Source: Salvia splendens
Lineage: Eukaryota; Streptophyta; Magnoliopsida; Lamiales; Lamiaceae
Assembly: GCF_004379255.2 (NCBI RefSeq)
Contig: NC_056052.1
Coordinates: 9,789,708-9,853,707, forward strand
Length of the DNA stretch: 64,000 nucleotides
Reading direction: 5' to 3'
The position numbers were made by a program, and so were the translations under genes. Within the stretch, counting starts at the first letter, position 1. Every line of letters starts with the position of its first letter. Under the pieces are notes generated by a model. It was not told where the DNA came from. It saw only the letters and a list, made by a program, of their open reading frames with translations, and ran no database searches. This document shows, in pieces, positions 32,001 through 42,483 of the stretch.

Positions 32001-33421
32001 GCCTTGTATGGTTTAAAACAGTCTCCTAGAGAGTGGAATATCAAGTTTAATACTTGTATGAATAAGTTGGGCTTTGTGAGAAGTACTTTTGATGCATGCT
32101 TATATGAGAAATTTTTTTGCTTATATGTGAAAAATCTTGATTCGGTGTCTGTCTTCTTACTGTTGTATGTTGATGACATGCTTATTATGGGTCCCTGTTT
32201 GAAAACCATAAAGGTTGTGCAAACTGCTTTAAGTGAAAATTTTGATATGAAGGATTTTGGTGATGCCCAGAAAATATTGGGAATAAATATTTTCAGGAAC
32301 AGAAAAGAGTGTATTCTCGTCTTGACGATATGAGTCATTTGAAAAATAAGCGCATTCGCTCTGTAGCGGATCTTTTACAAGATCAATTCGGATTGTCTCT
32401 GGTTCGTTTAGAAAATGTGGTTCGAGGAACTATATGTGGAGCAATTCGGCATAAATTGATACCGACTCCTCAGAATTTGGTAACTTCAACTCCATTAACA
32501 ACCACTTATGAATCCTTTTTTGGTTTACACCCCTTATCTCAAGTTTTAGATCGAACTAATCCATTGACACAAATAGTTCATGGGAGAAAGTTGAGTTATT
32601 TAGGTCCGCATCAGTAACCTTATGTGCACAAAATTCTGAAGAAATTTAACATGTTTGATGCTAAACTTGCCTCTGTGCCTTTAGCTGCTCATTTTATGTT
32701 GAGTAAAGATATGTGCCCTAAGTCTAAAACTGATATTGAAGCTATGAAGAAAGTTCCCTATGCAAATGCTATTGGGTCAGTGATGTATTTGATGGTGAGT
32801 ACCAGGCCTGACATTGCTTATGCAGTGTCCTGCCTGAGTAGGTATATGGCAAATCCTGGTCCTGTTCATTGGGAAGCTTTGAAATGGCTTCTGAGATATC
32901 TTAAGCATACTACTGAGTATGAATTGTGCTATTCTAAATGTAATGAAGGTGTTTCACTAACTGGATTTGTTGATTCTAATTATGCTAATGACAGGGATAA
33001 AAGGAAGTCCACCACCTCCTATGTGTTTACAATTTGTAGGTTCTGCATTAGCTGGAAGTCTCAGTTGCAGCACATAGTGGCTCTGTCCACTACTGAGTCA
33101 GAATATATTGCCTTAACAGAGGCAATGAAAGAAATTGTGTGGTTAAAGGGGGTGCTTTCTGAATTGAAGTTTGTGAAGTTCTCTCCTACTGTGTTTTCTG
33201 ATTCTCAATCTTCTATTAAGTTGTGTAAAAATAATGTATTCCGTGATAAAACAAAGCATATTGATGTAAGGTTTCATTACATTAGAGATATTGTAGAAAA
33301 ATGTGAAGTTTTTCTTCAAAAGGTACATACTGACATAAATCCTGCTGACATGGGAACTGAGAGCTTACCATTTGAAAAACTTCTTTTCTACATAAAACAT
33401 TTGCATTTTGATCTAAGATAG
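29047..33421 (+). pseudogene. Copia-C gag-pol polyprotein, multiple breaks
   Basis: Order of recognisable parts: gag (FIIWKQKLKCILIQQKVFKV, then a TAA at 29173, then ELARATIVLNLFDSVIRKID), protease (DWLCDSGCTYHVSPF at about 29905), GAG-pre-integrase (NRLGHMREKGLNIL at about 30310), integrase (HMDVWGPASVSS; IRTDNGLEF; RQNGVTERMNR), reverse transcriptase from about 31540 ([42 protein letters not shown]) and RNase H (ALSTTESEYIALTEAMKEI; FSDSQSSIKL). At least six stops or frame changes are visible, for example after GTSPKP at 29700, near 30590 and near 31276, and a CAA-to-TAA change at the 3' rpoB junction. It is not functional. Confidence 0.85.
32323..32607 (+). other. rpoB: Plastid rpoB fragment inserted in copia-C (NUPT)
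   Basis: About 285 bp encode, without a stop, a stretch of chloroplast RNA polymerase beta subunit: [60 protein letters not shown] and [12 protein letters not shown]. This is the highly conserved middle of plant rpoB. It interrupts the reverse transcriptase region of copia-C: upstream frame [10 protein letters not shown], downstream PYVHKILKKFNMF. Exact breakpoints are uncertain by a few bases because of short microhomology and a GCAT-like filler at the right. It is a nuclear plastid insertion, not a working gene. The intact frame suggests a fairly recent event. Confidence 0.92.
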
Positions 33422-34375
33422 GTTGCATGTCCCGGGGAAAGACCTCAGTCACCTTATCAGCTGTGGTAAGGGTGTTAGGTGGCTAGAGGCATGAAGTCCT
33501 TCTAGACTAATGGGTGTCACCCCTCTGGTGTCTGAAGGCAACCTGGTGGCTTCCCTAATGCTGGTGAACTTTAGTTCTTTGGAGCTGAGGGGACTACCTT
33601 GTAGGCTGTGATGATTAAAGCCTTAGCCTATAGTTCATATTGGTTTCCCAGAATAAAGTCCAAGGTGGAGTATGTTGAATATGTGTAAGTGGACATTTAT
33701 TTAGGCAATGTATTAATTCTGGCTCAATGCCCAATTGATTGGGCTTGGCCAAACTGCTGAGCCCTTTAGCCCGCGACTCTTCCTCTCCACCGTCAGATTG
33801 CTGCCATGTCTTACCTTCACTTGGATCTTGAACCTGCGCCGTTGGATGGAGGGTTGTGTTTGTTACGTGTAGAATGTATGACGGTTTGTGTTTCACTTTA
33901 CACTTCTTTCTCTCTTTACTCACTCGATTCAGTGACTTCTCTCTCTTCTCTCTTTTTCTCCGATGACTTCTCCGGCGGGTTCTCTTTGGTCTTTCGCTGT
34001 GTTCTTGTGTGATTGGCTGGTGGTGTAGCTGGTGAAGGCAACTACTTCGGTTGCCGGTGTGTTCATGAGACCTAGGATTTTGGTGGGTGAGAGATCTGGT
34101 GCAAGAGTGTGTTCTGTGGTTCTAGATCCGGTGTAAAGGAGTTGTGTGGTGTTGATATCGACGGTGAGAGGTGAATCTCTGGTCGGATTCGACGGTGCTC
34201 CCTTGGATCTGGTTTTGGTTGAATTGATTTGAACTGTCGGCGGGTGGCTAAGCCACAACTTGTGATCTATTCAGTTTCTACTTGTTTCTTGTTCTTCTTA
34301 TGGGTAATATCCTTAGATCCAGTAGGATCTTGCTTGTTATTACTAACTAGTGTGTTTAGTGTGCAGGCTTCGGTT

Positions 34376-35436
34376 TTTTTTTTTTAACAAAACACCATTG
34401 TGGTGGAGGGTTCGTGGGTCCCTCATCCCTTCATATCATAAAAGACCATTTACACGCTTTATGCCCAAAAGTGACATAGAGCCCACGTAGGGAGTAATTT
34501 GTTGTCCCCTCCGCACACATGTGAGTGACACCAAATTACTCACCTCAAAAATTACAGTAAGATCAGCCTATGTTCACCAAACTTCAACATCCTACTAGTG
34601 CCTTAGGAATTGGAAATTCGGCATGTTGAGTTGATCCATTCTTACCAACGCTTTGATCATCGCCGGGGCTATGTCACGGTCAAATTCCCGCTGGCCATTC
34701 TCGAGACTCCCTAGCTTCGCTGCATATTCCGCTGCTTTGTTTCCGACGTTATAGCAGTGGGAATACTTGGCAACAACCTCCTTCAATTTGTTTCGGATGA
34801 ACGTCGTTTGGTGTCGTAGATGTGCCGGTCCGTGTTTGTTGAGTTGAATTAAGGAGATCACTTCTTTAGAGTCCGATTCAACCCACACTTTTCTACCCCT
34901 ACCTGCAACCATCTCAAGACCGAGGGAAAGAGCTTGCAGCTCCGCATCAAGAGCCGACGCAGCTGTCACTTTCTGAAAAAAGCCTCGGACAATGTTGCTG
35001 CTAGCGTCTCGGAAAATTCCTCCCGCCCCTGCGCCTGACCGGTTCCACACTCCCTTGATATTGAGCTTTAACCAGCCAGTGTCCGGCGGAATCCATCTGA
35101 CTGTTTTGATGAGCTTTCTTGGCCTCTCGATCCAAGTGGTTGTATCAAAATTCTCTAGATTGCTGCATCCTTCCCACTCCTTCCTTCCCAATTTACCTGC
35201 TTTGATCATGTTCTGCAAGTAAGTCTTGGTTCTTTGGAACACATTTTCTGCTGTCATCTTCACTCCTCGATGTATGTAGCTGTTACGTTCCGTCCAAATG
35301 AACCATAGAATGAGGCAGGGGATGACCGAGCTGACATGTAGCTTGTTCGATTGACATAGCCTACGGTGCCAAAATCTTATCCGAGCCTCGAAATCAATCA
35401 CTCTTTCGTTCCATTTCGGTAAGTTAGGGAACCAAG
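34376..35436 (-). mobile_element. 5'-truncated LINE with 20-bp target duplication
   Basis: A 20-bp sequence ending GTGCAGGCTTCGGTT is present at 34356-34375 and again at 35437-35456. A T-run (34376-34385), i.e. a poly(A) tail on the minus strand, sits at the 3' end, and the coding part lies on the minus strand. These are the marks of target-primed reverse transcription. Only the last part of ORF2 is kept. Confidence 0.92.
34595..35401 (-). pseudogene. LINE ORF2 C-terminal end: RNase H-like domain
   Basis: A 268-codon open frame. The first third (RFWHRRLCQSNKLHVSSVIP, LILWFIWTERN) matches the region between reverse transcriptase and RNase H of plant non-LTR elements. The rest is the RNase H-like domain: GWLKLNIKGVWNRSGAGAGG, ALDAELQALSLGLEM, VWVESDSKEVISLI. 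The Glu in AELQA and Asp in ESDS are in place, but the first catalytic Asp (normally LN.DG) is Lys in LNIKG. The remainder of ORF2 is missing through 5' truncation. Confidence 0.85.
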
Positions 35437-35696
35437 TTAGTGTGCAGGCTTCGGTTAATCAAGGAGCTAGCTAGGGTTTCAACTGAGAGTTGTAATAGCT
35501 AGATTATATTACTTGTAAACGTGCTTGTAGTCTTAATTAAAATCAGCCGCGTGGTTGAGAGTTTGGCTGAGCTCTCTTGTAAGAAGAACAAAGAGGTCTC
35601 GGTAATTAGTGAATCCAGACTGGTCTGATCCCTACAAGATTAAAATGAAAATTGTGATTTTTTTTATTTATTTTTTGTTGATAGTTAGTAATATTA

Positions 35697-35878
35697 TACT
35701 CCCTCCGTCCCGGGTTAGTCGCACATTTGCTTTTCGGCACGGAGATTAAGGAATGAGTGTATAGCAAAGTCAACAATTGCGGCTGTAGGTGATAATTTTT
35801 ACTAAAAATGGAAAAAGTGCAAATAACTTGGGACGCCCAGAAAGGAAAATAGTGCTAGTAACAGGGACGGAAGGAGTA
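35697..35878. mobile_element. Stowaway-type MITE
   Basis: TACTCCCTCCGTCCCGGGTT and AACAGGGACGGAAGGAGTA are inverted ends with TA flanks. It lies 60 bp after the copia-C LTR. Confidence 0.85.
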
Positions 35879-37756
35879 TTTGTAGCTAATTAGATAGATT
35901 ATTTTTGTATATTCGCCGTATGTAACATCAATTTCTTCAGTTAATAGTTGGTCTACTTAATTTATTTGAAAGCGAAGGTGTATTTGATTTAAAATCGCTT
36001 CGACAAAATTAATGGTTATAGTGCGTTGGTGAATTTGAAAACGATGTTTGGTTTGACTGAAATAGAAAATTGTTTTCAAAATTAATAATGATGGTTTTGT
36101 CGACGTAGGTAGAAATAGAGTAATTAAGTGAATGCAAGATTTTGATTAAATTTAATATCTATGATAAATATTATGCATACTATTTAATCATATTATAATA
36201 ATTATATTGTAACGTTATGATGAATATACTGTAATGTTACGTAGAACTATTGGTTGAACTATTCGGATTGTTATGACTAGCTAAATAAATACTCCTCTAC
36301 TTAAGTATCACCTTTATAATTAGAGGGTTGGATCATTATCTGATTAATCCAATATCGACTCAACCCAAGAAAGTCAAATTACTTACATTTTGATTCGTAA
36401 ATATATCCCGTTCTTCTCCGTAGCATAGTGTTTTTCTACAATATCGAAATTTAACTTATATAATTTGCGTGACAAATGCCTTCCTTGGATTTGGAAGCCA
36501 TTTCTCATACTCCCTCTCCGAAATCGAATACCAATCTACCATCACGATAAGGATCTTTGTTTCGGGTCCTCTTGTTGATAACTTCATTCAATTTAGTATA
36601 CCATGAGACGCAACGTCACCTTGAATCTACATACAACAACTGCACATTCGAGGAGATTTTAGTAACTCTTCTAACCCTATACCTCAATAGTCATAGATCC
36701 CAAATTCACGAGGGATATAGTCTTTAGCTTTGTTCTCCGTTACGACAATGTCAACATTACTTTGTCTTATGCCTTCAACTGAAGCTATATGATGAATATA
36801 TTTTAATGCAAAATTACATATTTAACTATGCATAATGTTATTACAGTTATATTGATTCTATTATATGATTATGTTGATAGTTTGGTAACACTATCCAGAT
36901 TCACTTGTTTAACTTTGGTTATTGTTATTTAATTATTACACATGCAAATTTCTTCAGTAGAATATATGCAATTGAGATTTTATTAGACTTTTTATAAAAT
37001 TATCTTTAATTTTATATATATTGTATGAAAAGTAATTTAAATTAATAGAGTTATGTAAGATATAATGTTTTAAGATATTTTAGAATATAGAAAGTAGATC
37101 CACAAAAACTTAGTGATTCGTGGACAAATTAAGTAATGAAACACTTCATAGCAAAATTGAATTGAAGTAAAAATGACATAATTATTCTAATCGATTTTAT
37201 TTTATTGAAATCTGCTACAATATGCCTCTTATTTTAGTTGTGATATAATATTCATATCTAAAAGTTACTACTATTCAGTCTTAATTATAAAATAATTATG
37301 AGTTACAAAAGTTATCATATCACTCCTATGAAGAACTAATACGGAGTATCTAATGACAAAATGAATGATTTAGATTTAATCCACGCAAATTAATTTCAAT
37401 TTTGCTATCAATTTTGTTTTATAATAAATGAATATGCACAGTCTCCCATTCTTATTTTCGGAATTAATCCGAAAAAGTGTTGTTAACTTAACCCCCTAAT
37501 CTAGAGGAACTAATTCCGAATAGTAATTAAACCTTCATAATATTTCAAATAAAGAAAAAAGAAAAAAGAAAAAAAAGGAATACCACTGCACTAAGTAAAC
37601 AAGTTGAACTATATAATATACAAATTGAAACTGGTCAATGTAGAAAAATCGTTGATTTCTCTGTCCCATGACTTCACTTGTCTTTCTTCTTTCTCTTACT
37701 TAGTGATGAATTTTGCCCTTTTTTCCATTTCCCCTTTTCTTTCTTTTTATCTGAAA
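35879..37756. other. AT-rich intergenic, no gene recognised
   Basis: Long AT-rich tract with a GC-richer island at about 36470-36790. No frame there exceeds a few dozen codons and I could not identify a family on either strand. Confidence 0.45.
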
Positions 37757-38104
37757 TACTCCCTCCGTCCCAGATTAAGAGTCACTTTTTACCATAAAAG
37801 TCCGTCCCAATTTAAGAGTCACATTTAGAATTTTTCATATTTGATCATACAATTTTACCCCATTCTTCATCAAAATTACATAAAAATGTCATTATCTACA
37901 TTAAATAAATCAAAATATCTTTTAAATCCAAAAAATCAAAAGGGACTCACCTTCAACCAACTTACTTCATTTATTACACACTCTACCATCTCACAACATT
38001 TATTACACACTCCACCATCTCACTTCATCTATTACACACTTCAATTCTTTCTTAAAACCCGAGCCATAACAATAAGTGACTCATAATCCGAAACGGATGG
38101 AGTA
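37757..38104. mobile_element. Stowaway-type MITE with internal repeats
   Basis: TACTCCCTCCGTCCCAGATT and ATAATCCGAAACGGATGGAGTA are inverted ends. Near the left end AGTCCGTCCCAATTTAAGAG partly repeats the terminus. Near 37970-38040 the word TTATTACACACTC(T/C)ACCATCTC is repeated. Confidence 0.75.
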
Positions 38105-38154
38105 TTAATTATGAACCAAAATATTACAGTATTAATTATGAACCAAAATATTAC
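38101..38154. repeat. Tandem duplication, 27 bp x 2
   Basis: AGTATTAATTATGAACCAAA plus ATATTAC at 38101 is repeated exactly at 38128, overlapping the right tip of the MITE at 37757-38104. Confidence 0.9.
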
Positions 38155-40029
38155 AAATACACAACTACTACTACTACTAATTATCAACCAACAACAACAC
38201 GCTACAAGCAATGCCCGATTTGCCAGCGCAGCACAAATATTGAAACAAAAACCACATAGCAAATAAGACAAGCCTTCCCAATATAAGCAACCGAAAAAAG
38301 ATATGATAACCACATTTACAACGAAACATAAAATCAACGAAGATAAATAAGAATTAAACTAAAGCCCTAAATTGCCTAGTCAGCAGTTTTTGAGAATTCA
38401 AATATCTTACATTATCTGCTAAGAAATTTAATATTAGTGATGAGTGTTTAGCAAATTTATAAGGATGGTGCATAAGATGGAAGAATCGTTCATATATCTT
38501 ACATTAAATGGCATGGCATGCTGTTTCAATTTGTTGGGGCTCTTCTGCATTCTACTACCCATTTAGTAATAACCTTTTTGCATTAAATAAAATTTATTTT
38601 GTGAAAGTCCAATGTGGGTACTAAGGACCAGTGGTACGTTTTTATTACGAGCTTGTCAAGATACATGAATCTCAAGAAAATTGACAAATTTTGTATTTCA
38701 GTGCACCTCTTCTAAAACCTACTAACCATTCAGGAAATTTTAGTAATACCCTATGTGCATTAAATGCTATATATCTTGTGAAAGTTCAATCAGGGTACTA
38801 AGGACCAGCGGTGTGTTGTCCGCATTGAGTATATAATTCGTGGTACGTCGTATTACAAGCTTGTCAAGATGCATGAATCTCAACAAAATTGATCAAATTA
38901 GTACTATTTCAGTACCTCTTCCGAAGGTGGTAAGGTGCACCCGAATACACGAACCATTTCTCTTGTTTATTTTGCTGGTGTTCAAGAATATATGTTTCTG
39001 ACAATGAAGTATACAGTTGTTATATGAAAACTTATTGTGAAATATTACCATATGCACAATTTGCATATTTAGTCACTGAGTTATACTACTTAGCTTGGGT
39101 TTTGTCATTATAAATGACCAGTTCTGTTGCCAGGGAGCTGAGGTGCAACAAGTTTTATGGTCCCGTGACATTGTCTTATCAAATCGTATGATGATAATAT
39201 ATTAGTAATACCGCATAACATTTAATTCCACACCCTTGCTATGTAGTAATTGATATGTGGTATGAGGAAACATATGATGACGTTCGAATTAGTAGCATAA
39301 TGTTCTGGCTTTAATGGTTGTGAGTCTGTGCTATACTTCCTCGACATTGAAATGAAACGATCAATCTAGGACAGGGTCGTCAGAATCAGGAACTGCTAGA
39401 TCACTATCACCCATGAATTAGTTTGACATACAATCAGGAGGACCCATGGAATTGCTTCTAGAAATGGTAAGATAGTTTCTAGACTCTTTAGTTCAGGGGC
39501 ATTTCATTGCTGCTGCATACTCTTGCTATTGGCTCCTTTTATTTATGTTGCCGAAGACTAATAATTGTAACAGGGCAATGAACGGGATTATGTTACAGAA
39601 TGGTGCAGGAGCAATCCAATTTAAATTAACTAGGAATGAAAACTTTGGAACTTTTGCTTGCTTTAAGAGTGATGTTTAGATGTTAATAGACATGCTAATA
39701 CATCTAACCTTGAACATGAAACTTGATACTGCAAGGAAATGGTACATTGATTGATATTTTCAGGCTTGTAAATATGATTTTGATGGTTTCTCTACTATTT
39801 TGAAAGAGTACCCTTTTCTGTGTTTCTTTGACATATCGCAGACTTGATTGGCGATGGAGCACAACGGTAGTCAGAAGGCGATCTCATTCAGAGGCATATC
39901 GAGAGTGAGCTCATGAAAGTAAATTCTATGTTGTTATTTTACTACAAATCTTTTGTCCATAGAATTCAGAATGTTAGCAGTCGAGACGACATGCATACTA
40001 CAGAGCAACAGACAAAAGATTTGTTAAAA
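38155..40029. other. Intergenic with a diverged tandem duplication
   Basis: No coding gene is recognised. About 38573-38735 and 38750-38935 are related: both contain GCATTAAAT, GGGTACTAAGGACCAG, GCTTGTCAAGAT(A/G)CATGAAT and TATTTCAGT. The second has an extra roughly 40 bp (GTTGTCCGCATTGAGTATAT). The rest (39000-40029) lies downstream of the EXO70 remnant and shows only short frames. Confidence 0.45.
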
Positions 40030-40749
40030 CTAGGAAATTGTAAGCATTTGAAGCCATCCATGTCTCCTCTTCCAAGAATGGCTCAGTAACTTCGATGATC
40101 CTTCAAGAAGATCCATGACGTACATTCCCAACTCCTGTTCGGTGTACTTGATGTGCTTTTTGCCAATAGAACTGATGATCATACAGACAAAGTTGCGATA
40201 CACTTGGATAACCGTCTTGGAAGAAACTATTGTCACATCTTCACGAAGTTGAGGATCTGGGACAACCCATCTTGTCTGGCTCTTGTACAGATCCTCAAAA
40301 GCAGCGTTGAACTCTTGGCATCTTGTCTTTAGAGTTGCCTTCCTGGTTATCCCATCATAACGAAGAAAGGTTAGTAAAGAGCTCCATGTCGCTCTTTGGT
40401 AGTACACTGCATGCTGCCGGAACATCACAATGTGTTTTCTGATCCAATCATCCCCGAAGTAGGGGCAGATTTTTGACTTCTTGATCTTCTCAACCATATA
40501 GTGGATATTGTTCATCAAAAAAATATGCTTCAGTGAAGAATCTCTGTATAAACTCGATTTCTTGTCTAAGGCTGCTTCTAAAATCGATGTGAGTGACAAG
40601 GCACAGGAGGGATTGGGATCCACCTGTGCTCCGCTCTTCATCTCCATGCTCTCGGCCGTGCTCTTCATCTTGAAGAAGCAAATGAAGCGTATCTTCGTAT
40701 TCAGCGAAGCACAAGATGTAGTTGACGAGGTACTTTGTTAAGTGGTGAT

Positions 40750-41933
40750 TGTTGGTTTCTGGTGATTACAAGAGATAACAAAACCGGGCGTAATACAACC
40801 CAAAAGAAAGAAAAGGAGAAACTGAACTAAATGAAATTACAACGTAAGAATTCGAAACAAAGAACCGTGAACTAAGTTTAGCCGAGTCGAGGAGGCCTCT
40901 TCCCGCAAGACGAGATACGCCCCGGTAGTGCTCTTCGGTTTGGCGTGTCGTCCCCAAAGGTAAAACGGCTACGTCTCTATTGATGCAGCACCGCAATCAC
41001 TAGAGCTCCGGCGAACTGGATGGAGGAGAGAGCAGAGCTTCGACAGAAGGACAATGCAGAGAGAGGGAGAGAGCTTATGCAGAGAATGCTTGTATGTGTT
41101 GTGTCCTAATGCAGTGGTATGGCTAGCCTATTTATAGGCCAAGCCACCATGCAGGGTCAACCAGCCATTGAAGGCTCATCATGGCCAATTCGTAACCGAC
41201 GTCGGTTACAGGCGTGTGGCAGGAGTGTGCCATCCGTGTGTGGAGCGTGTGGATTTCTCACGTGGCACCCGTGACTGTGCCTCGCTTGACGACGTGTCAA
41301 GCCACTTGGATTGCTGACTCGGCGGTGGTCCAAAAAGAATAGTTTGGGCCAAGCCCCAAGCCCAAAGACCACCCAAAGACCAATTGCCCAGATCCAAGTC
41401 CAAGCCCAAGATCAAGATCGAGATCGAGATCAGGATCGGGATCGGGATCGGGCTCGGGCCTGGGCCCGAGGCCCGCGGCCCGAGGCCCGCGCCCACGCCG
41501 ACGAGCATGAGCACGAGCACGGGCTCAGGCTCGGGCGGGGCGGGCGGCGGCGGCAGCGCGCGCGTGTGCGCGCGTGTGGGCTTTTTCACCCATCTTGATC
41601 CACTATAATTATTAAGTAACATAAAGTCACTTAATTTAAACACATTAAAGATGTATTAATCTTCCAATGTGGGATAATTAACACTAGTTAATTATTCCCT
41701 AAGCACATGCTCCAAGCTTTAATTAAAAGCTAATTATGCCCAACTTTAATCCACTATTTCTCACTCACCGGAAATCGGATTTGAGAAAGTGAATATACTA
41801 TATTTATCTACGTAAAATGTAGATCGACGCTATATCATTTAATTTCACAAAATTAAATGTCTCGTCACATTTATTCTTTGGTCAAAACCATTGACCGGGC
41901 ATATTTAATCCATGATTTTTACAATTCCCCACA
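40750..41933 (-). repeat. Copia-A 3' LTR (1184 bp)
   Basis: It is almost identical to the other LTR apart from a few substitutions and a longer GC-rich repeat block at about 41365-41545 (AGATCGAGATCGAGATC, then GGCCCGAGGCCCGCGGCCCG words), which makes it 113 bp longer. A TATA-like CTATAAATAG lies at about 41127-41136 on the minus strand. Confidence 0.93.
41128..41136 (-). promoter_or_regulatory. TATA-like box in copia-A 3' LTR
   Basis: The minus strand reads TATAAATAG inside GGCCTATAAATAGGCTAG, in the position expected for the U3 promoter. The same motif is in the 5' LTR at 47360-47368, where it would drive the element's own transcript. Confidence 0.6.
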
Positions 41934-42483
41934 TGAGTGGAAATAGCCAAATGCATATGCATGCAGACATAAGCTCAACCCTCGAGAGGTATATAAGCAT
42001 AAGGATAGGTAGTTGTTGACTTTGAACCCTCCATAGTCGACACCATCGGATACACAGGCGGCTTAGTAGCGCGATGCTTTGAACTAATCCCCCACGGCGT
42101 GTACCGAGACAATGGTGTTAACGCTTAAACACCTCAACCTCATCCGTTCTCACGTTTTGTGTCCATTGCGGTCTTGGACACCACTTTGGATTCATAAGTA
42201 CGTTTTATGAAGCGACCACACTTCGCACTTACATAGGTGATTCTTAGTCAAGTACCTTGCCATACTTGGTCTCTTTGAGAACTCCATCTCTTTGAGATCC
42301 TTAAGAATCATTAAAAGTCATAGACTTAGCCTTTACCACAAGGCAAGTTCTCCAACACTCTATTGCTCTTAGGGAATAGATATAGTTGAGTGTTTCTCTT
42401 GAACTCTCATAGCTTAGTTGTCCCTTTGAACCAAGTTCTTGGATCTCCAGTCATCATGGTTGGGTTACCACTATGATAATTCT
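41934..42483. other. Copia-A 3' untranslated region
   Basis: Non-coding stretch between the pol stop and the 3' LTR on the minus strand. No further frame is recognised. Confidence 0.7.

Larger units (their letters stand above)
29040..35636 (+). mobile_element. Ty1/copia element (copia-C), 5'-truncated, decayed
   Basis: Gag to RNase H homology runs 29047-33421, followed by an untranslated stretch, the purine-rich CAAGGTGGAG and a 3' LTR from 33673 to 35636. There is no 5' LTR or primer-binding site: homology begins inside gag. The element was later hit by a plastid rpoB fragment (about 32323-32607) and a LINE fragment (34376-35436). Confidence 0.85.
33673..35636 (+). repeat. Copia-C 3' LTR, interrupted by a LINE
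   Basis: It starts TGTTGAATATGTGTAAGTGG behind a purine-rich tract and ends CTGATCCCTACA, i.e. TG...CA. Without the LINE and one copy of its target duplication the LTR is about 880 bp. No second LTR exists in the window to confirm the ends. Confidence 0.65.

Noticed and set aside
32309..32617. A real rpoB gene or plastid contamination of the assembly
   Set aside because: Only about 285 bp are present and both sides continue in one copia reading order. A nuclear plastid insertion explains it; a chimera would still need read-level exclusion.
41206..41643. Pro/Asp/Arg-repeat frames in the copia-A LTRs
   Set aside because: They are translations of the GC-rich LTR repeat in several frames on both strands, with no family similarity.
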